From Flavobacterium sp. (GTDB lineage Bacteria; Bacteroidota; Bacteroidia; Flavobacteriales; Flavobacteriaceae): a stretch of DNA of 8,308 bases. The notes beneath the pieces were generated by a model that did not search any database, was not told where the DNA came from, and saw only the letters and a list, made by a program, of their open reading frames with translations. Where the stretch lies: the NCBI RefSeq assembly GCF_021151785.1, contig NZ_JAGKWP010000100.1, positions 1-8,308 of the forward strand, read 5' to 3'. The position numbers were made by a program, and so were the translations under genes. Below, piece after piece: positions 1 through 6,717 of the stretch; the stretch's first letter is position 1, and each line of letters opens with the position of its first letter.

Positions 1-27
1 TGAGGAAGATATGATTTTAGAAATTAT

Positions 28-342
28 CTAATTTATAGATTGTAACTTTTTTAATAATTCTTCACTAGGATTTGGGTAGAATTCTGAATTCTGACATAAC
101 TCTAACCAAAATTGTAACTCATCTGCTTCTTTTGCTGAAATTTTAAACTTGTGGATAAAATCAGCCTTACTTTCAGCATTTTGAGCTTCTCTAATATTTG
201 CTCCAATAGAGGTCCCACTTCTAAAAATCTGTGATGCCATTTCGAAACGATTTGTATTTCTTATTTCCTCTGAAAAACTAATAATTTCAAGAGCAAACTC
301 AAAAGTTAATTTTACAATTAAATTATCCTTATCGTTTCTCAT
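28..342 (-). CDS. Four-helix-bundle protein (23S rRNA intervening-sequence / S23 family)
   Basis: A protein of 104 residues, almost entirely helical, matching the pattern of the small four-helix-bundle family first known from intervening sequences in 23S rRNA. Visible family marks are the stretch SIGANIREAQ (about residues 46-55), then S-K-A-D-F-I-H-K and ISAKEADELQFWLEL towards the end. Relatives include the Avd accessory protein of diversity-generating retroelements, but no reverse transcriptase or variable repeat is present here. The molecular role of stand-alone members is unknown. I chose the ATG at 342; reading further upstream to 348 would need a TTG start and adds only two residues. 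It follows the CoA-transferase A subunit by 31 bases, where the B subunit would normally be expected. Those 31 bases are made mostly of an 8-base repeat, which suggests that the gene arrived as an insertion (inference). The family call is firm; the function is open. Confidence 0.85.
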   Translation of the reverse strand: MRNDKDNLIVKLTFEFALEIISFSEEIRNTNRFEMASQIFRSGTSIGANIREAQNAESKADFIHKFKISAKEADELQFWLELCQNSEFYPNPSEELLKKLQSIN

Positions 343-343
343 C

Positions 344-375
344 TTCAAATTTTCAAATTAAAGAATCTTCAAATT
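344..375. repeat. Three in-phase copies of an 8-base repeat before the four-helix-bundle gene
   Basis: TTCAAATT (AATTTGAA on the coding strand) occurs at 344-351, 352-359 and 368-375. The starts fall in an 8-base register (344, 352, 360, 368), with one degenerate unit at 360-367. The array fills nearly all of the gap between the two genes. The last copy runs into the stop codon of the CoA-transferase gene at 374-376. It may be the scar or boundary of an insertion, or simply slipped-strand AT-rich spacer. Confidence 0.7.
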
Positions 376-1072
376 ATTTTTGTCTAACCGTTCGTTGCTC
401 AATTCTTTTTTCAAACTTTTCACCTTGGAAAATACGATTTACCATAATTCCTGGGATGTGAATTTCGTTAGGATCTAAAGTTCCTGCTGGTACTAATTCT
501 TCTACCTCAGCGATGGTTATTTTTGCAGCTCCTGCCATAGGTGCATTAAAATTACGTGCTGTTCCTTTAAAAATTAAATTTCCAGCCTCATCACCTTTCC
601 ATGCTTTAACAATAGAAAAATCAGCTTTATAAGCATGTTCTAATACATGCTTTTTTCCGTTAAATTCACGCACTTCTTTTCCTTCAGCTACTTCAGTTCC
701 ATAACCTGCTGGTGTAAAGAAAGCCGGAATTCCTGCTTGAGCTGCACGGCATTTTTCTGCTAATGTTCCTTGTGGTGTTAATTCCACTTCTAATTCTCCA
801 GACAACATTTGACGTTCAAATTCGGCATTTTCACCTACATAAGAAGAAATCATTTTTTTGATTTGTTTCTTTTGTAATAATAAGCCTAACCCAAAATCAT
901 CTACTCCTGCATTATTAGAAATACAAGTTAAGTCGGTTACATTTTTTCGTACTAATTCAGCAATACTATTTTCTGGAATTCCACACAATCCGAAACCACC
1001 TAACATAATTGTCATTCCGTCTTGAATTCCTTCTAAAGCTTCCTGAACGTTATTCACTTTTCTAGAAATCAT
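374..1072 (-). CDS. scoA: Succinyl-CoA:3-ketoacid CoA-transferase, subunit A
   Basis: A 232-residue protein of the family I CoA-transferases, A (alpha) subunit. The family signature, an Asp-Gly followed by hydrophobic residues, then GGFGLCGIP, is complete at residues 18-33. Full length is normal for a separate A subunit. The enzyme is cytosolic and moves CoA from succinyl-CoA to acetoacetate or a similar 3-oxoacid, so that ketone bodies or branched-chain and fatty acid products can enter as acyl-CoA. The active-site glutamate that carries the thioester lies in the B subunit, so this protein alone cannot be the whole enzyme. The B gene is not in the window and may lie just past position 1. It sits 27 bases after the penicillin-binding protein gene with no terminator between. 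AtoD-type acetate/acetoacetate transferases are close relatives, so the exact substrate is less certain than the family. Confidence 0.92.
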   Translation of the reverse strand: MISRKVNNVQEALEGIQDGMTIMLGGFGLCGIPENSIAELVRKNVTDLTCISNNAGVDDFGLGLLLQKKQIKKMISSYVGENAEFERQMLSGELEVELTPQGTLAEKCRAAQAGIPAFFTPAGYGTEVAEGKEVREFNGKKHVLEHAYKADFSIVKAWKGDEAGNLIFKGTARNFNAPMAGAAKITIAEVEELVPAGTLDPNEIHIPGIMVNRIFQGEKFEKRIEQRTVRQK

Positions 1073-1099
1073 AAATATAGTTTAGTTGTTTGTTAAAAT

Positions 1100-3418
1100 T
1101 TATATACCTACATCATTTGCGTCTGGCTGAGTATCAATTGGAGCGGCTAAAGAATCGATAGCTGTAGAATCTACAACTCTACTTGGTTCTGGAGCACAAT
1201 CTACCGTTATTGAAAAATTGGCTGGTTTTTCAAATGGTTTCTGAGACACATTTAAAGACTTATCTGCCAAACATTTTCTCATAAAGATACCATAAATTGG
1301 CAAAGCCATTGTGGCACCTTGACCGAGCGAAGTTTCTTTGAAATGGGCAGATCGGTCTTCGTTTCCTACCCAAACACCGGCGGCCAAATTAGGCACCATA
1401 CCAATAAACCAACCATCAGAATTGTTTTGTGAAGTACCTGTTTTACCCGCCACAGGTCCTTTAATGTTATATGGTACACCCGTTAAGAAATTAGATGGTG
1501 CTGAAGCAGCCCAACGTAAACGAGAACCTGTTCCTGATTCAGTTACTCCTTCCATTAATTTAATAACAGTGTAAGCTACATCTTTATTCACCACATCATG
1601 AGTTTCTGGAGTAGATTGATAAATAACTACTCCGTTTTTATCTTCAATTTTGGTAATCAATTGTGGTTTTACATAAACGCCTTCATTCGCGAAAGTACTG
1701 AAAGCAGCTACCATTTCTTCTACTGTAATTTCCACTGCCCCAAGGGCTATAGCTGGACGGTTAGGGATATTAGCTGTAACGCCAAGTTTTTTAACCATAT
1801 CTACAACTGCTGGAGCTCCTACTTCATTGATTAATCGAGCTGAAACAGTATTAATTGAATTAGCTAATGCTTTTTTCATAGAAACTAATCCCCTGTATTT
1901 TCCATCAGAATTGTTTGGTGTCCAATCCTTATCGTTATTATCTCCTTTTGGAATAGTAAAAGGAGCATCTAAAATCATTTCACAAGGCGATTTTCCTAAT
2001 CGGTCAATACAAGTGGCATATACAAAAGGTTTAAAAGTTGAACCAACTTGACGAGCCCCTTGACCTACGTGATCGTATTGGAAATATTTATAATTGATTC
2101 CTCCTACCCAAGCTTTTACGTTACCTGTTTGAGGTTCCATAGCCATCATACCTGCTTGTAAAAAATGCTTGTAATACAAAATTGAATCTTTTGGTTTCAT
2201 GATGGTATCACGCTCTCCTTTCCAAGTGAAAATTTTCATTTTTGTTTCTACATCAAATGACTTAATGATCTCTTCATCCGATTTTCCATTGATGCTCATT
2301 ACACGCCATCTTTCGGAATTCTTCATCGCTTGTTTAATGATTTTATCCGTTTCTTCAGGAGTTATATCTAAAAATGGAGCGTTAGGATTGTCTTTTTGTC
2401 TTCTGAAAAACTCTTTTTGTAAATTTGCTAAATGCTCGCTAACTGCTTCTTCAGCATATTGTTGCATTCGTGAGTCAATTGTGGTATAAATTTTTAATCC
2501 ATCAGTATAGATATCATACTCTTCTCCATCATCATTTGGATTATTCTTAACCCATTCTTTTAACTCTTCACGAATATATTCTCTAAAATAAGTGGCCATT
2601 CCTTCAGAATGACTTTCCGGTTTAAAGTTTATTTTTACAGGACGTTTTTTTAAGGCTTCTGCAATTTCTTTTGTAATAAAATTGTTTTTTACCATTTGAT
2701 CAAAAACAGTATTACGTCTATTAAGCACTTTTTCTTTTCTCTTTTCCTTTGTTGGATTAAATAATGCTGGATTTTTTAACATCCCTACAAAGAGAGCGCT
2801 TTCCTCTATTGACAAATTTTTAGGTTCCTTATTCATGTAAATTTTAGCAGCCGAACGTATACCTACTGCTCCATTTACAAAATCTACTTTATTAAGATAT
2901 AAAGCAATAATTTCTTGTTTAGTATATTGTCGTTCTAATTTCGTAGCGATAATCCACTCCTTACATTTTTGAATAATACGAAAAGGTAAAAATTTGGAAC
3001 CTTCTCCGTGGAATAAATTTTTGGCAAGCTGTTGAGTAATGGTACTTGCTCCTCCACTTCTTCCAAGACTTGAAACCGCTCGCAAAGTACCTCTTGCATC
3101 AATTCCTGAATGCTCATAAAAACGCTCATCTTCAGTAGCTACTAATGCCTTAACTAAGTGTTGTGGTAAATCTTCATACTTAACTGGTGTTCTGTTTTCT
3201 TTATAAAACTTACCAATTGTTTTTCCGTCAGAAGAAATAATTTCGGTAGCAATATTGGTATCTGGATTTTCTAATTCATCAAAAGAAGGCATTTTACCAA
3301 AAAATCCCCACGATGCTAAAAGAAAAAATAATATCACTCCTCCAAATGAATAAAAGAAAAGTTTCCAAAACCTTCTTACATAATCAGAAAAATTTACTTG
3401 ATTATTTTTGGTCGCCAT
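1100..3418 (-). CDS. mrcA: Class A penicillin-binding protein 1A (bifunctional glycosyltransferase/transpeptidase)
   Basis: A 772-residue enzyme that polymerises lipid II into glycan strands and cross-links the stem peptides. It is anchored in the inner membrane with its catalytic domains in the periplasm. One membrane segment lies at about residues 19-40 after a short basic cytoplasmic tail. The GT51 domain follows: ATEDERFYEH with catalytic Glu96, GGASTITQQLAKN at 122-134, and the RxxQKxKEW motif with the probable second catalytic Glu154. The transpeptidase domain has all three penicillin-binding motifs: Ser460 in GSTFKP (SxxK), S521-I-N523 (SxN) and K659-T-G. The enzyme therefore looks fully active. 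The end is rich in Asp, Ala and Pro and probably disordered. Its ATG lies 6 bases after the gldH stop, so the two are likely co-transcribed. The symbol mrcA follows the E. coli PBP1A name; which of several paralogues this is cannot be told from the window. Confidence 0.96.
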   Translation of the reverse strand: MATKNNQVNFSDYVRRFWKLFFYSFGGVILFFLLASWGFFGKMPSFDELENPDTNIATEIISSDGKTIGKFYKENRTPVKYEDLPQHLVKALVATEDERFYEHSGIDARGTLRAVSSLGRSGGASTITQQLAKNLFHGEGSKFLPFRIIQKCKEWIIATKLERQYTKQEIIALYLNKVDFVNGAVGIRSAAKIYMNKEPKNLSIEESALFVGMLKNPALFNPTKEKRKEKVLNRRNTVFDQMVKNNFITKEIAEALKKRPVKINFKPESHSEGMATYFREYIREELKEWVKNNPNDDGEEYDIYTDGLKIYTTIDSRMQQYAEEAVSEHLANLQKEFFRRQKDNPNAPFLDITPEETDKIIKQAMKNSERWRVMSINGKSDEEIIKSFDVETKMKIFTWKGERDTIMKPKDSILYYKHFLQAGMMAMEPQTGNVKAWVGGINYKYFQYDHVGQGARQVGSTFKPFVYATCIDRLGKSPCEMILDAPFTIPKGDNNDKDWTPNNSDGKYRGLVSMKKALANSINTVSARLINEVGAPAVVDMVKKLGVTANIPNRPAIALGAVEITVEEMVAAFSTFANEGVYVKPQLITKIEDKNGVVIYQSTPETHDVVNKDVAYTVIKLMEGVTESGTGSRLRWAASAPSNFLTGVPYNIKGPVAGKTGTSQNNSDGWFIGMVPNLAAGVWVGNEDRSAHFKETSLGQGATMALPIYGIFMRKCLADKSLNVSQKPFEKPANFSITVDCAPEPSRVVDSTAIDSLAAPIDTQPDANDVGI

Positions 3419-3424
3419 ATGTTT

Positions 3425-3913
3425 TTATTTTGTTTTTTCAATTCTTAATCCAACATCTGTAACGCCTTCTAAATCCTGAACTCCAGAAACTTTACCAGTT
3501 TGTCTCAAGGCGTGTTCAACTGTTACTGTATATTTACCTACTTTAGCAAAGCTAAAATTTTCTTTGTACCACAATTTACTTTCTTTTACATCTGAAAAAC
3601 CCTTACCTAATAATGTACCGTCTGGATTAGTCATTTGGTATTCTAAAGTATCGACTAATACCTTACCCCCAGGCTCGTTCATTGAAACAATGACAAACAA
3701 GTTATTGTAAGGATAATCATTGTTATTTCTTACATTTAAAAACAGATTGTATTTGCCAATTGTATCTTTCTGTTCGAATGTAAACGTTGCTTTTTGGTTC
3801 TTTTTCCAAGTACCATCAAACTCTCTATATTCATCGAAAACTTGATTTTTATCGCAAGCAAAAAGAACAAAAATTAGGCCAAACAATGCTAACTTTTTGA
3901 ACATATTATTCAT
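3425..3913 (-). CDS. gldH: Gliding motility lipoprotein GldH
   Basis: A 162-residue lipoprotein. The start MNNMFKKLALFG leads into a hydrophobic core and the lipobox L-F-A-C, so signal peptidase II would cut before Cys20 and the protein would be lipid-anchored. The rest looks beta-rich, with many Asn, Lys and aromatic residues, as in GldH (for example NVRNNNDYPYNNLFV and the W-Y-K-E-N-F region). In Flavobacterium johnsoniae GldH is needed for gliding and chitin use and is linked to the type IX secretion system. I chose ATG 3913, which overlaps the end of ricT by 8 bases; ATG 3904 (MFKK) would also give a good signal peptide. A longer reading from 3982 adds 23 basic residues that are only a shifted reading of the lysine-rich ricT tail and would spoil the signal peptide. 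Placement between ricT and the PBP gene supports a role at the cell envelope. Sequence divergence in this family keeps the call below certainty. Confidence 0.87.
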   Translation of the reverse strand: MNNMFKKLALFGLIFVLFACDKNQVFDEYREFDGTWKKNQKATFTFEQKDTIGKYNLFLNVRNNNDYPYNNLFVIVSMNEPGGKVLVDTLEYQMTNPDGTLLGKGFSDVKESKLWYKENFSFAKVGKYTVTVEHALRQTGKVSGVQDLEGVTDVGLRIEKTK

Positions 3914-5066
3914 TTTTATCTTTCTCTTTCGTTGGTTTTCTTCTTTTTTTATTCTTATTGTTTTTCTTTTTAGGCTGATCAAAACGAGTTAAACTATCTT
4001 GACCAACAACATTTTCAAATTTCTTTTCAACAGAAGCAGCGGTAACTTCCTCTACATAATCTTCTAATTGCACTATTTTTTTTCCTTGCTTATTTAAGGC
4101 TACAATTTGTTTCGCTTGATCCGCTTTAATCATGTGCCAATGTGCTGGATTATTAGCATAAGAAAACCACATTAGTCCTTTGAAAATATCTAACTTTTGA
4201 CAATATGCATCGCCTTTTTCGGTTAAAATTTTGGTGTCCATATCTGGGAAACCTTTTAAGGCATCTAGATACGTGTCTAACTCATAATTTAAACAACATT
4301 TTAACTTTCCACATTGACCTGCGAGTTTTTGCGGATTTAGTGAAAGTTGTTGGTAACGAGCTGCCGATGTATTGACACTTCTAAAATCTGTTAACCAAGA
4401 AGAACAACATAATTCTCGCCCACAAGAACCAATTCCTCCTAAACGAGCGGCTTCTTGACGGAAACCTACTTGTTTCATCTCAATTCGAATTTTAAATTCA
4501 GAGGCATAATCTTTAATCAGCTGACGAAAATCAACACGGTCATTGGCAGTGTAATAAAATGTAGCTTTTGAACCATCACCTTGAAATTCGATATCAGATA
4601 TTTTCATTTCAAGATTTAATGCAATGGCCAACTCTCTAGCTCTTACTTGAATAGCTTCTTCTTTATTTCGTGCTTCTTGCCAAATATCAATATCTTTTTG
4701 AGTGGCTTTTCTGTAGATTTTTGGAATTTCACCTTTGTAATCGGCTTTCTTTTTGTCCATTTGTACACGAACCAATTCACCTGTTAGAGATACAATTCCA
4801 ACATCATGTCCAGAAGTGGCTTCAGTAGCTACAACATCACTAATAGCTAATTGCAACTTTTCTGTATTCCTAAAAAATTCTTTTCTGCCGTTTTTGAAGC
4901 GTACTTCCACACAATCAAAGGGTTCTTGTCCGCCTGGTAATGTCATGTTTGACAACCAATCGAAAACCGTTAATTTGTTGCAGCTATCGGTGCCGCAAGT
5001 CCCATTATTTTTACATCCACGGGGTGTTCCATCATTAGAACCCGTTGAACAACTTGTACATGCCAT
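3906..5066 (-). CDS. ricT: PSP1-domain iron-sulfur protein RicT (YaaT-like)
   Basis: A 386-residue cytoplasmic protein with a PSP1 domain (about residues 50-265). In Bacillus subtilis RicT (YaaT) joins RicA and RicF in a complex carrying 4Fe-4S clusters that helps RNase Y process mRNAs and affects development. The conserved cysteine blocks are intact: GIGSCGRELCCSSW (Cys215, 220, 221) and GQCGKLKCCLNYE (Cys252, 257, 258). Two parts go beyond the core. The N-terminus has five cysteines in 29 residues (3, 6, 18, 24, 29) in a Gly/Thr/Asn-rich stretch. The C-terminus extends about 100 residues past the core and ends in a lysine-rich, probably disordered tail (about 366-386) suited to binding RNA or ribosomes (inference). 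No ricA or ricF is in the window. The gene is first of its transcription unit, with a promoter-like box 59 bases upstream, and its end overlaps gldH by 8 bases, which suggests translational coupling. Confidence 0.9.
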   Translation of the reverse strand: MACTSCSTGSNDGTPRGCKNNGTCGTDSCNKLTVFDWLSNMTLPGGQEPFDCVEVRFKNGRKEFFRNTEKLQLAISDVVATEATSGHDVGIVSLTGELVRVQMDKKKADYKGEIPKIYRKATQKDIDIWQEARNKEEAIQVRARELAIALNLEMKISDIEFQGDGSKATFYYTANDRVDFRQLIKDYASEFKIRIEMKQVGFRQEAARLGGIGSCGRELCCSSWLTDFRSVNTSAARYQQLSLNPQKLAGQCGKLKCCLNYELDTYLDALKGFPDMDTKILTEKGDAYCQKLDIFKGLMWFSYANNPAHWHMIKADQAKQIVALNKQGKKIVQLEDYVEEVTAASVEKKFENVVGQDSLTRFDQPKKKNNKNKKRRKPTKEKDKNE

Positions 5067-5124
5067 ATTTGAATATATATTGATCGTCCTCTTATTGGGA
5101 CTACTTGTTCATTAATTAAGTTGG

Positions 5125-5132
5125 TAAAGATA
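5125..5132 (-). promoter_or_regulatory. Probable promoter -7 box for the ricT-gldH-PBP unit
   Basis: On the minus strand this reads TATCTTTA, one base from the Bacteroidota -7 consensus TAnnTTTG. It lies 58 bases before the ricT ATG and about 50 bases after the preceding terminator, where a promoter is expected. I see no convincing TTTG -33 element at the usual distance, so the call rests on the -7 box and the position. Confidence 0.45.
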
Positions 5133-5183
5133 GCATTTTTCAATGAATTGTAATAACGAAATTTTTTGCATAAACGTATGTTT

Positions 5184-5221
5184 AAAAGAAAAAACCTATT
5201 GAATTTATCTCCAATAGGTTT
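5184..5221 (-). terminator. Intrinsic terminator after the ferredoxin gene
   Basis: A perfect 10-base inverted repeat, AAACCTATTG at 5192-5201 and CAATAGGTTT at 5212-5221, encloses a 10-base loop. On the minus strand the stem is followed at once by TTTCTTTT. It lies 23 bases past the ferredoxin stop codon and separates the trhO-trhP-ferredoxin unit from the ricT unit. Confidence 0.88.
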
Positions 5222-5244
5222 CAAATATTTTTACATAAATTATT

Positions 5245-5475
5245 TTATGTTTCTTTTACAGAAATAATGTTTACTGGACAGGCCTTTTCTGCTAATTCAC
5301 AGGCTTCAAAAATCGTATGATCGGGTGATTTTAAGGTATGAAAACCTTTATTGTCTGTTGATTTTAACAAAACTGTCTTTCCGTCTTTTTTTGACATCTG
5401 AAATTGGGCTGGTGCAAATTCAACACAATAATTACAGCCAATACATTTATCTCTTTGTAGCGTAATAATTACCAT
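5245..5475 (-). CDS. Small single-cluster 4Fe-4S ferredoxin
   Basis: A 76-residue soluble electron carrier. Cys11, Cys14 and Cys17 (CIGCNYC) with Cys66 in A-C-P form one 4Fe-4S site. The position that would open a second cluster in two-cluster ferredoxins is Ala21 (the motif continues VEFAP), so a single cluster is expected. An extra Cys59 is left over; in several single-cluster ferredoxins the corresponding region forms a disulfide. The start ATG overlaps the stop of the U32 gene as TAATG, so translation is probably coupled and the protein is made together with TrhO and the U32 protein. By context it may supply electrons to, or help keep in repair, the cysteine-ligated centre of the U32 enzyme. 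That link is inference: small ferredoxins serve many partners. A strong terminator follows, so it is the last gene of the unit. Confidence 0.9.
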   Translation of the reverse strand: MVIITLQRDKCIGCNYCVEFAPAQFQMSKKDGKTVLLKSTDNKGFHTLKSPDHTIFEACELAEKACPVNIISVKET

Positions 5476-6716
5476 TAGGCTTCCACTAATTTATACATTT
5501 TATCAGACAAACGCACTCTAAACGGCACTTTCAATGTTAAACTATCGCCTTTAGTTGCTTTTTCTAATTTAGAATCATTCACCATCATATCTTCCAAAAC
5601 TAATTCTTGCACACCAGTACTTGGACCTGTAATCAAAATTTTATCCCCAATTTTAACATCATACGCTTCAATTTTGAATTCGGCTACACTTGATTTTGGA
5701 AAATAATGCATGCCTTTACCAATGTACACTTTCTTTTGTGTGGCATTGCTTCCGGGGTCTTTACTCCATTCTCCTAATTTTTGTCCTAAGTAATAGCCAC
5801 TCCAAAATCCTCTGTTGTAAACCGTATTTAAGGTTTCCATCCATTGGGCAATTTTATCCTGAGAGAATGTTTTTTCATAGTAAGCATCTATGGCTTCACG
5901 ATAGGTTTTTATAACCGTAGCCACATATTCTGGTGCTCGACCGCGGCCTTCAATTTTTAAAACTTTAATTCCAGAATCAATCACTTGATCTAGAAAATCG
6001 ATGGTACATAAATCTTTAGGCGACATCATGTATTCGTTATCAATTTCGATTTCAAATCCAGATTCCTGATCAATAACCGTATATTTTTTTCTACAATTTT
6101 GTTTACAAGCTCCGCGATTAGCAGAAGAATTATGAGAATGAAGGCTTAAATAACATTTTCCAGAAACGGCCATACACAACGCACCGTGACCAAAAATTTC
6201 AATTTCTACTAAGTTACCACTTGGACCTTTTATCTGTTCTTTTTCGATTTGTTCGGTGATTTTTTTTACCTGACGTAAGCTTAATTCACGCGACAAAACA
6301 ATGGTGTCGGCGAAAAGCGCATAAAATTTAACCGTTTCAATATTAGTCACGTTGACTTGCGTAGAAATATGCACTTCCATACCAATACTTCGAGCGGTCA
6401 TAATTACGGCTTGATCCGCAGCAATAACCGCTGTAATATTTGCTTCTTTTGCTTTATTTAAAAGTGTTTTTACAATCGATAAGTCGTGATCGTATATAAT
6501 GGTGTTTAACGTCAAATACGTTCTGACTTTTTTTTCTTGACAACGACGTGCAATTTCAGGTAAATCATCTAACGTAAAATTCATGGTTGCGCGTGCACGC
6601 ATGTTCAATTGCTCAACCCCAAAATATACCGAATCACATCCATTATCTAAGGCTGCTTGCAAAGATTCGAAATTTCCTGCAGGCGCCATTAATTCAATTC
6701 TTCCTGTTGTGGTCAT
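5475..6716 (-). CDS. trhP: U32-family tRNA U34 hydroxylation protein (TrhP/YegQ-type)
   Basis: A 413-residue protein of the so-called peptidase U32 family. It opens with MAPAGNFESLQAAL, the usual start of the TIM-barrel-like domain. The family signature EIFGHGALCMAVSGKCYLS is complete at 173-191. Cys181, Cys188, Cys204 and Cys208 are spaced as in U32 members and probably hold an iron-sulfur cluster; Cys237 may also be conserved. Residues 328-412 form the U32 C-terminal domain. Despite the name, characterised members of this branch (E. coli YegQ/TrhP, B. subtilis YrrN/YrrO) are tRNA modification proteins needed for prephenate-dependent 5-hydroxyuridine at position 34, and no protease site is visible. 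The gene starts 1 base after the trhO stop and overlaps the ferredoxin start by 1 base. RlhA, the 23S rRNA C2501 hydroxylation protein, is another U32 branch; the adjacency to trhO favours TrhP, and the length fits. Confidence 0.87.
   Translation of the reverse strand: MTTTGRIELMAPAGNFESLQAALDNGCDSVYFGVEQLNMRARATMNFTLDDLPEIARRCQEKKVRTYLTLNTIIYDHDLSIVKTLLNKAKEANITAVIAADQAVIMTARSIGMEVHISTQVNVTNIETVKFYALFADTIVLSRELSLRQVKKITEQIEKEQIKGPSGNLVEIEIFGHGALCMAVSGKCYLSLHSHNSSANRGACKQNCRKKYTVIDQESGFEIEIDNEYMMSPKDLCTIDFLDQVIDSGIKVLKIEGRGRAPEYVATVIKTYREAIDAYYEKTFSQDKIAQWMETLNTVYNRGFWSGYYLGQKLGEWSKDPGSNATQKKVYIGKGMHYFPKSSVAEFKIEAYDVKIGDKILITGPSTGVQELVLEDMMVNDSKLEKATKGDSLTLKVPFRVRLSDKMYKLVEA
5481..5735 (-). 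repeat. C-terminal U32 domain, copy in trhP (paralogous with 6721-6975)
   Basis: This encodes residues 328-412 of the U32 protein, from KKVYIGKGMHYF to YKLVE. It aligns without a gap to the end of TrhO, with 44 of 85 residues identical by hand count. The best kept core is GDK(I/V)LI(T/S)GP(S/T)TG followed by QELV, and the end VPF(R/K)VR then SDK. The DNA is clearly related but well diverged, so the copying is old. Confidence 0.9.
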
Positions 6717-6717
6717 C

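Noticed and set aside
28..342. Avd protein of a diversity-generating retroelement
   Set aside because: No reverse transcriptase, template repeat or variable repeat in the window; only the fold family is shared.
343..348. TTG start two codons upstream for the four-helix-bundle gene
   Set aside because: ATG 342 is a better start, and the extra codons belong to the repeat array.
1338..2489. Several 74-96-codon plus-strand frames opposite the PBP gene
   Set aside because: Antisense shadows of a well-supported gene, with no recognisable motifs.
2935..3129. 64-codon minus-strand frame inside the PBP gene
   Set aside because: Alternative frame within the GT51 domain coding sequence; shadow.
3914..3982. 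Longer gldH start adding 23 basic residues
   Set aside because: The extra stretch is a shifted reading of the lysine-rich ricT tail and would push the signal peptide inside the protein; ATG 3913 gives a proper lipoprotein start.
4753..5115. 120-codon plus-strand frame opposite ricT
   Set aside because: Antisense to the intact ricT start and PSP1 domain, with no supporting features.
4970..5224. 84-codon minus-strand reading frame across the ricT promoter region
   Set aside because: It runs through the ferredoxin terminator, the promoter box and the start of ricT in another frame, with no family features.
5475..6716. U32 protein as a secreted collagenase-like protease
   Set aside because: No signal peptide or protease site is visible; the cysteine pattern and the trhO neighbour fit the tRNA modification branch.
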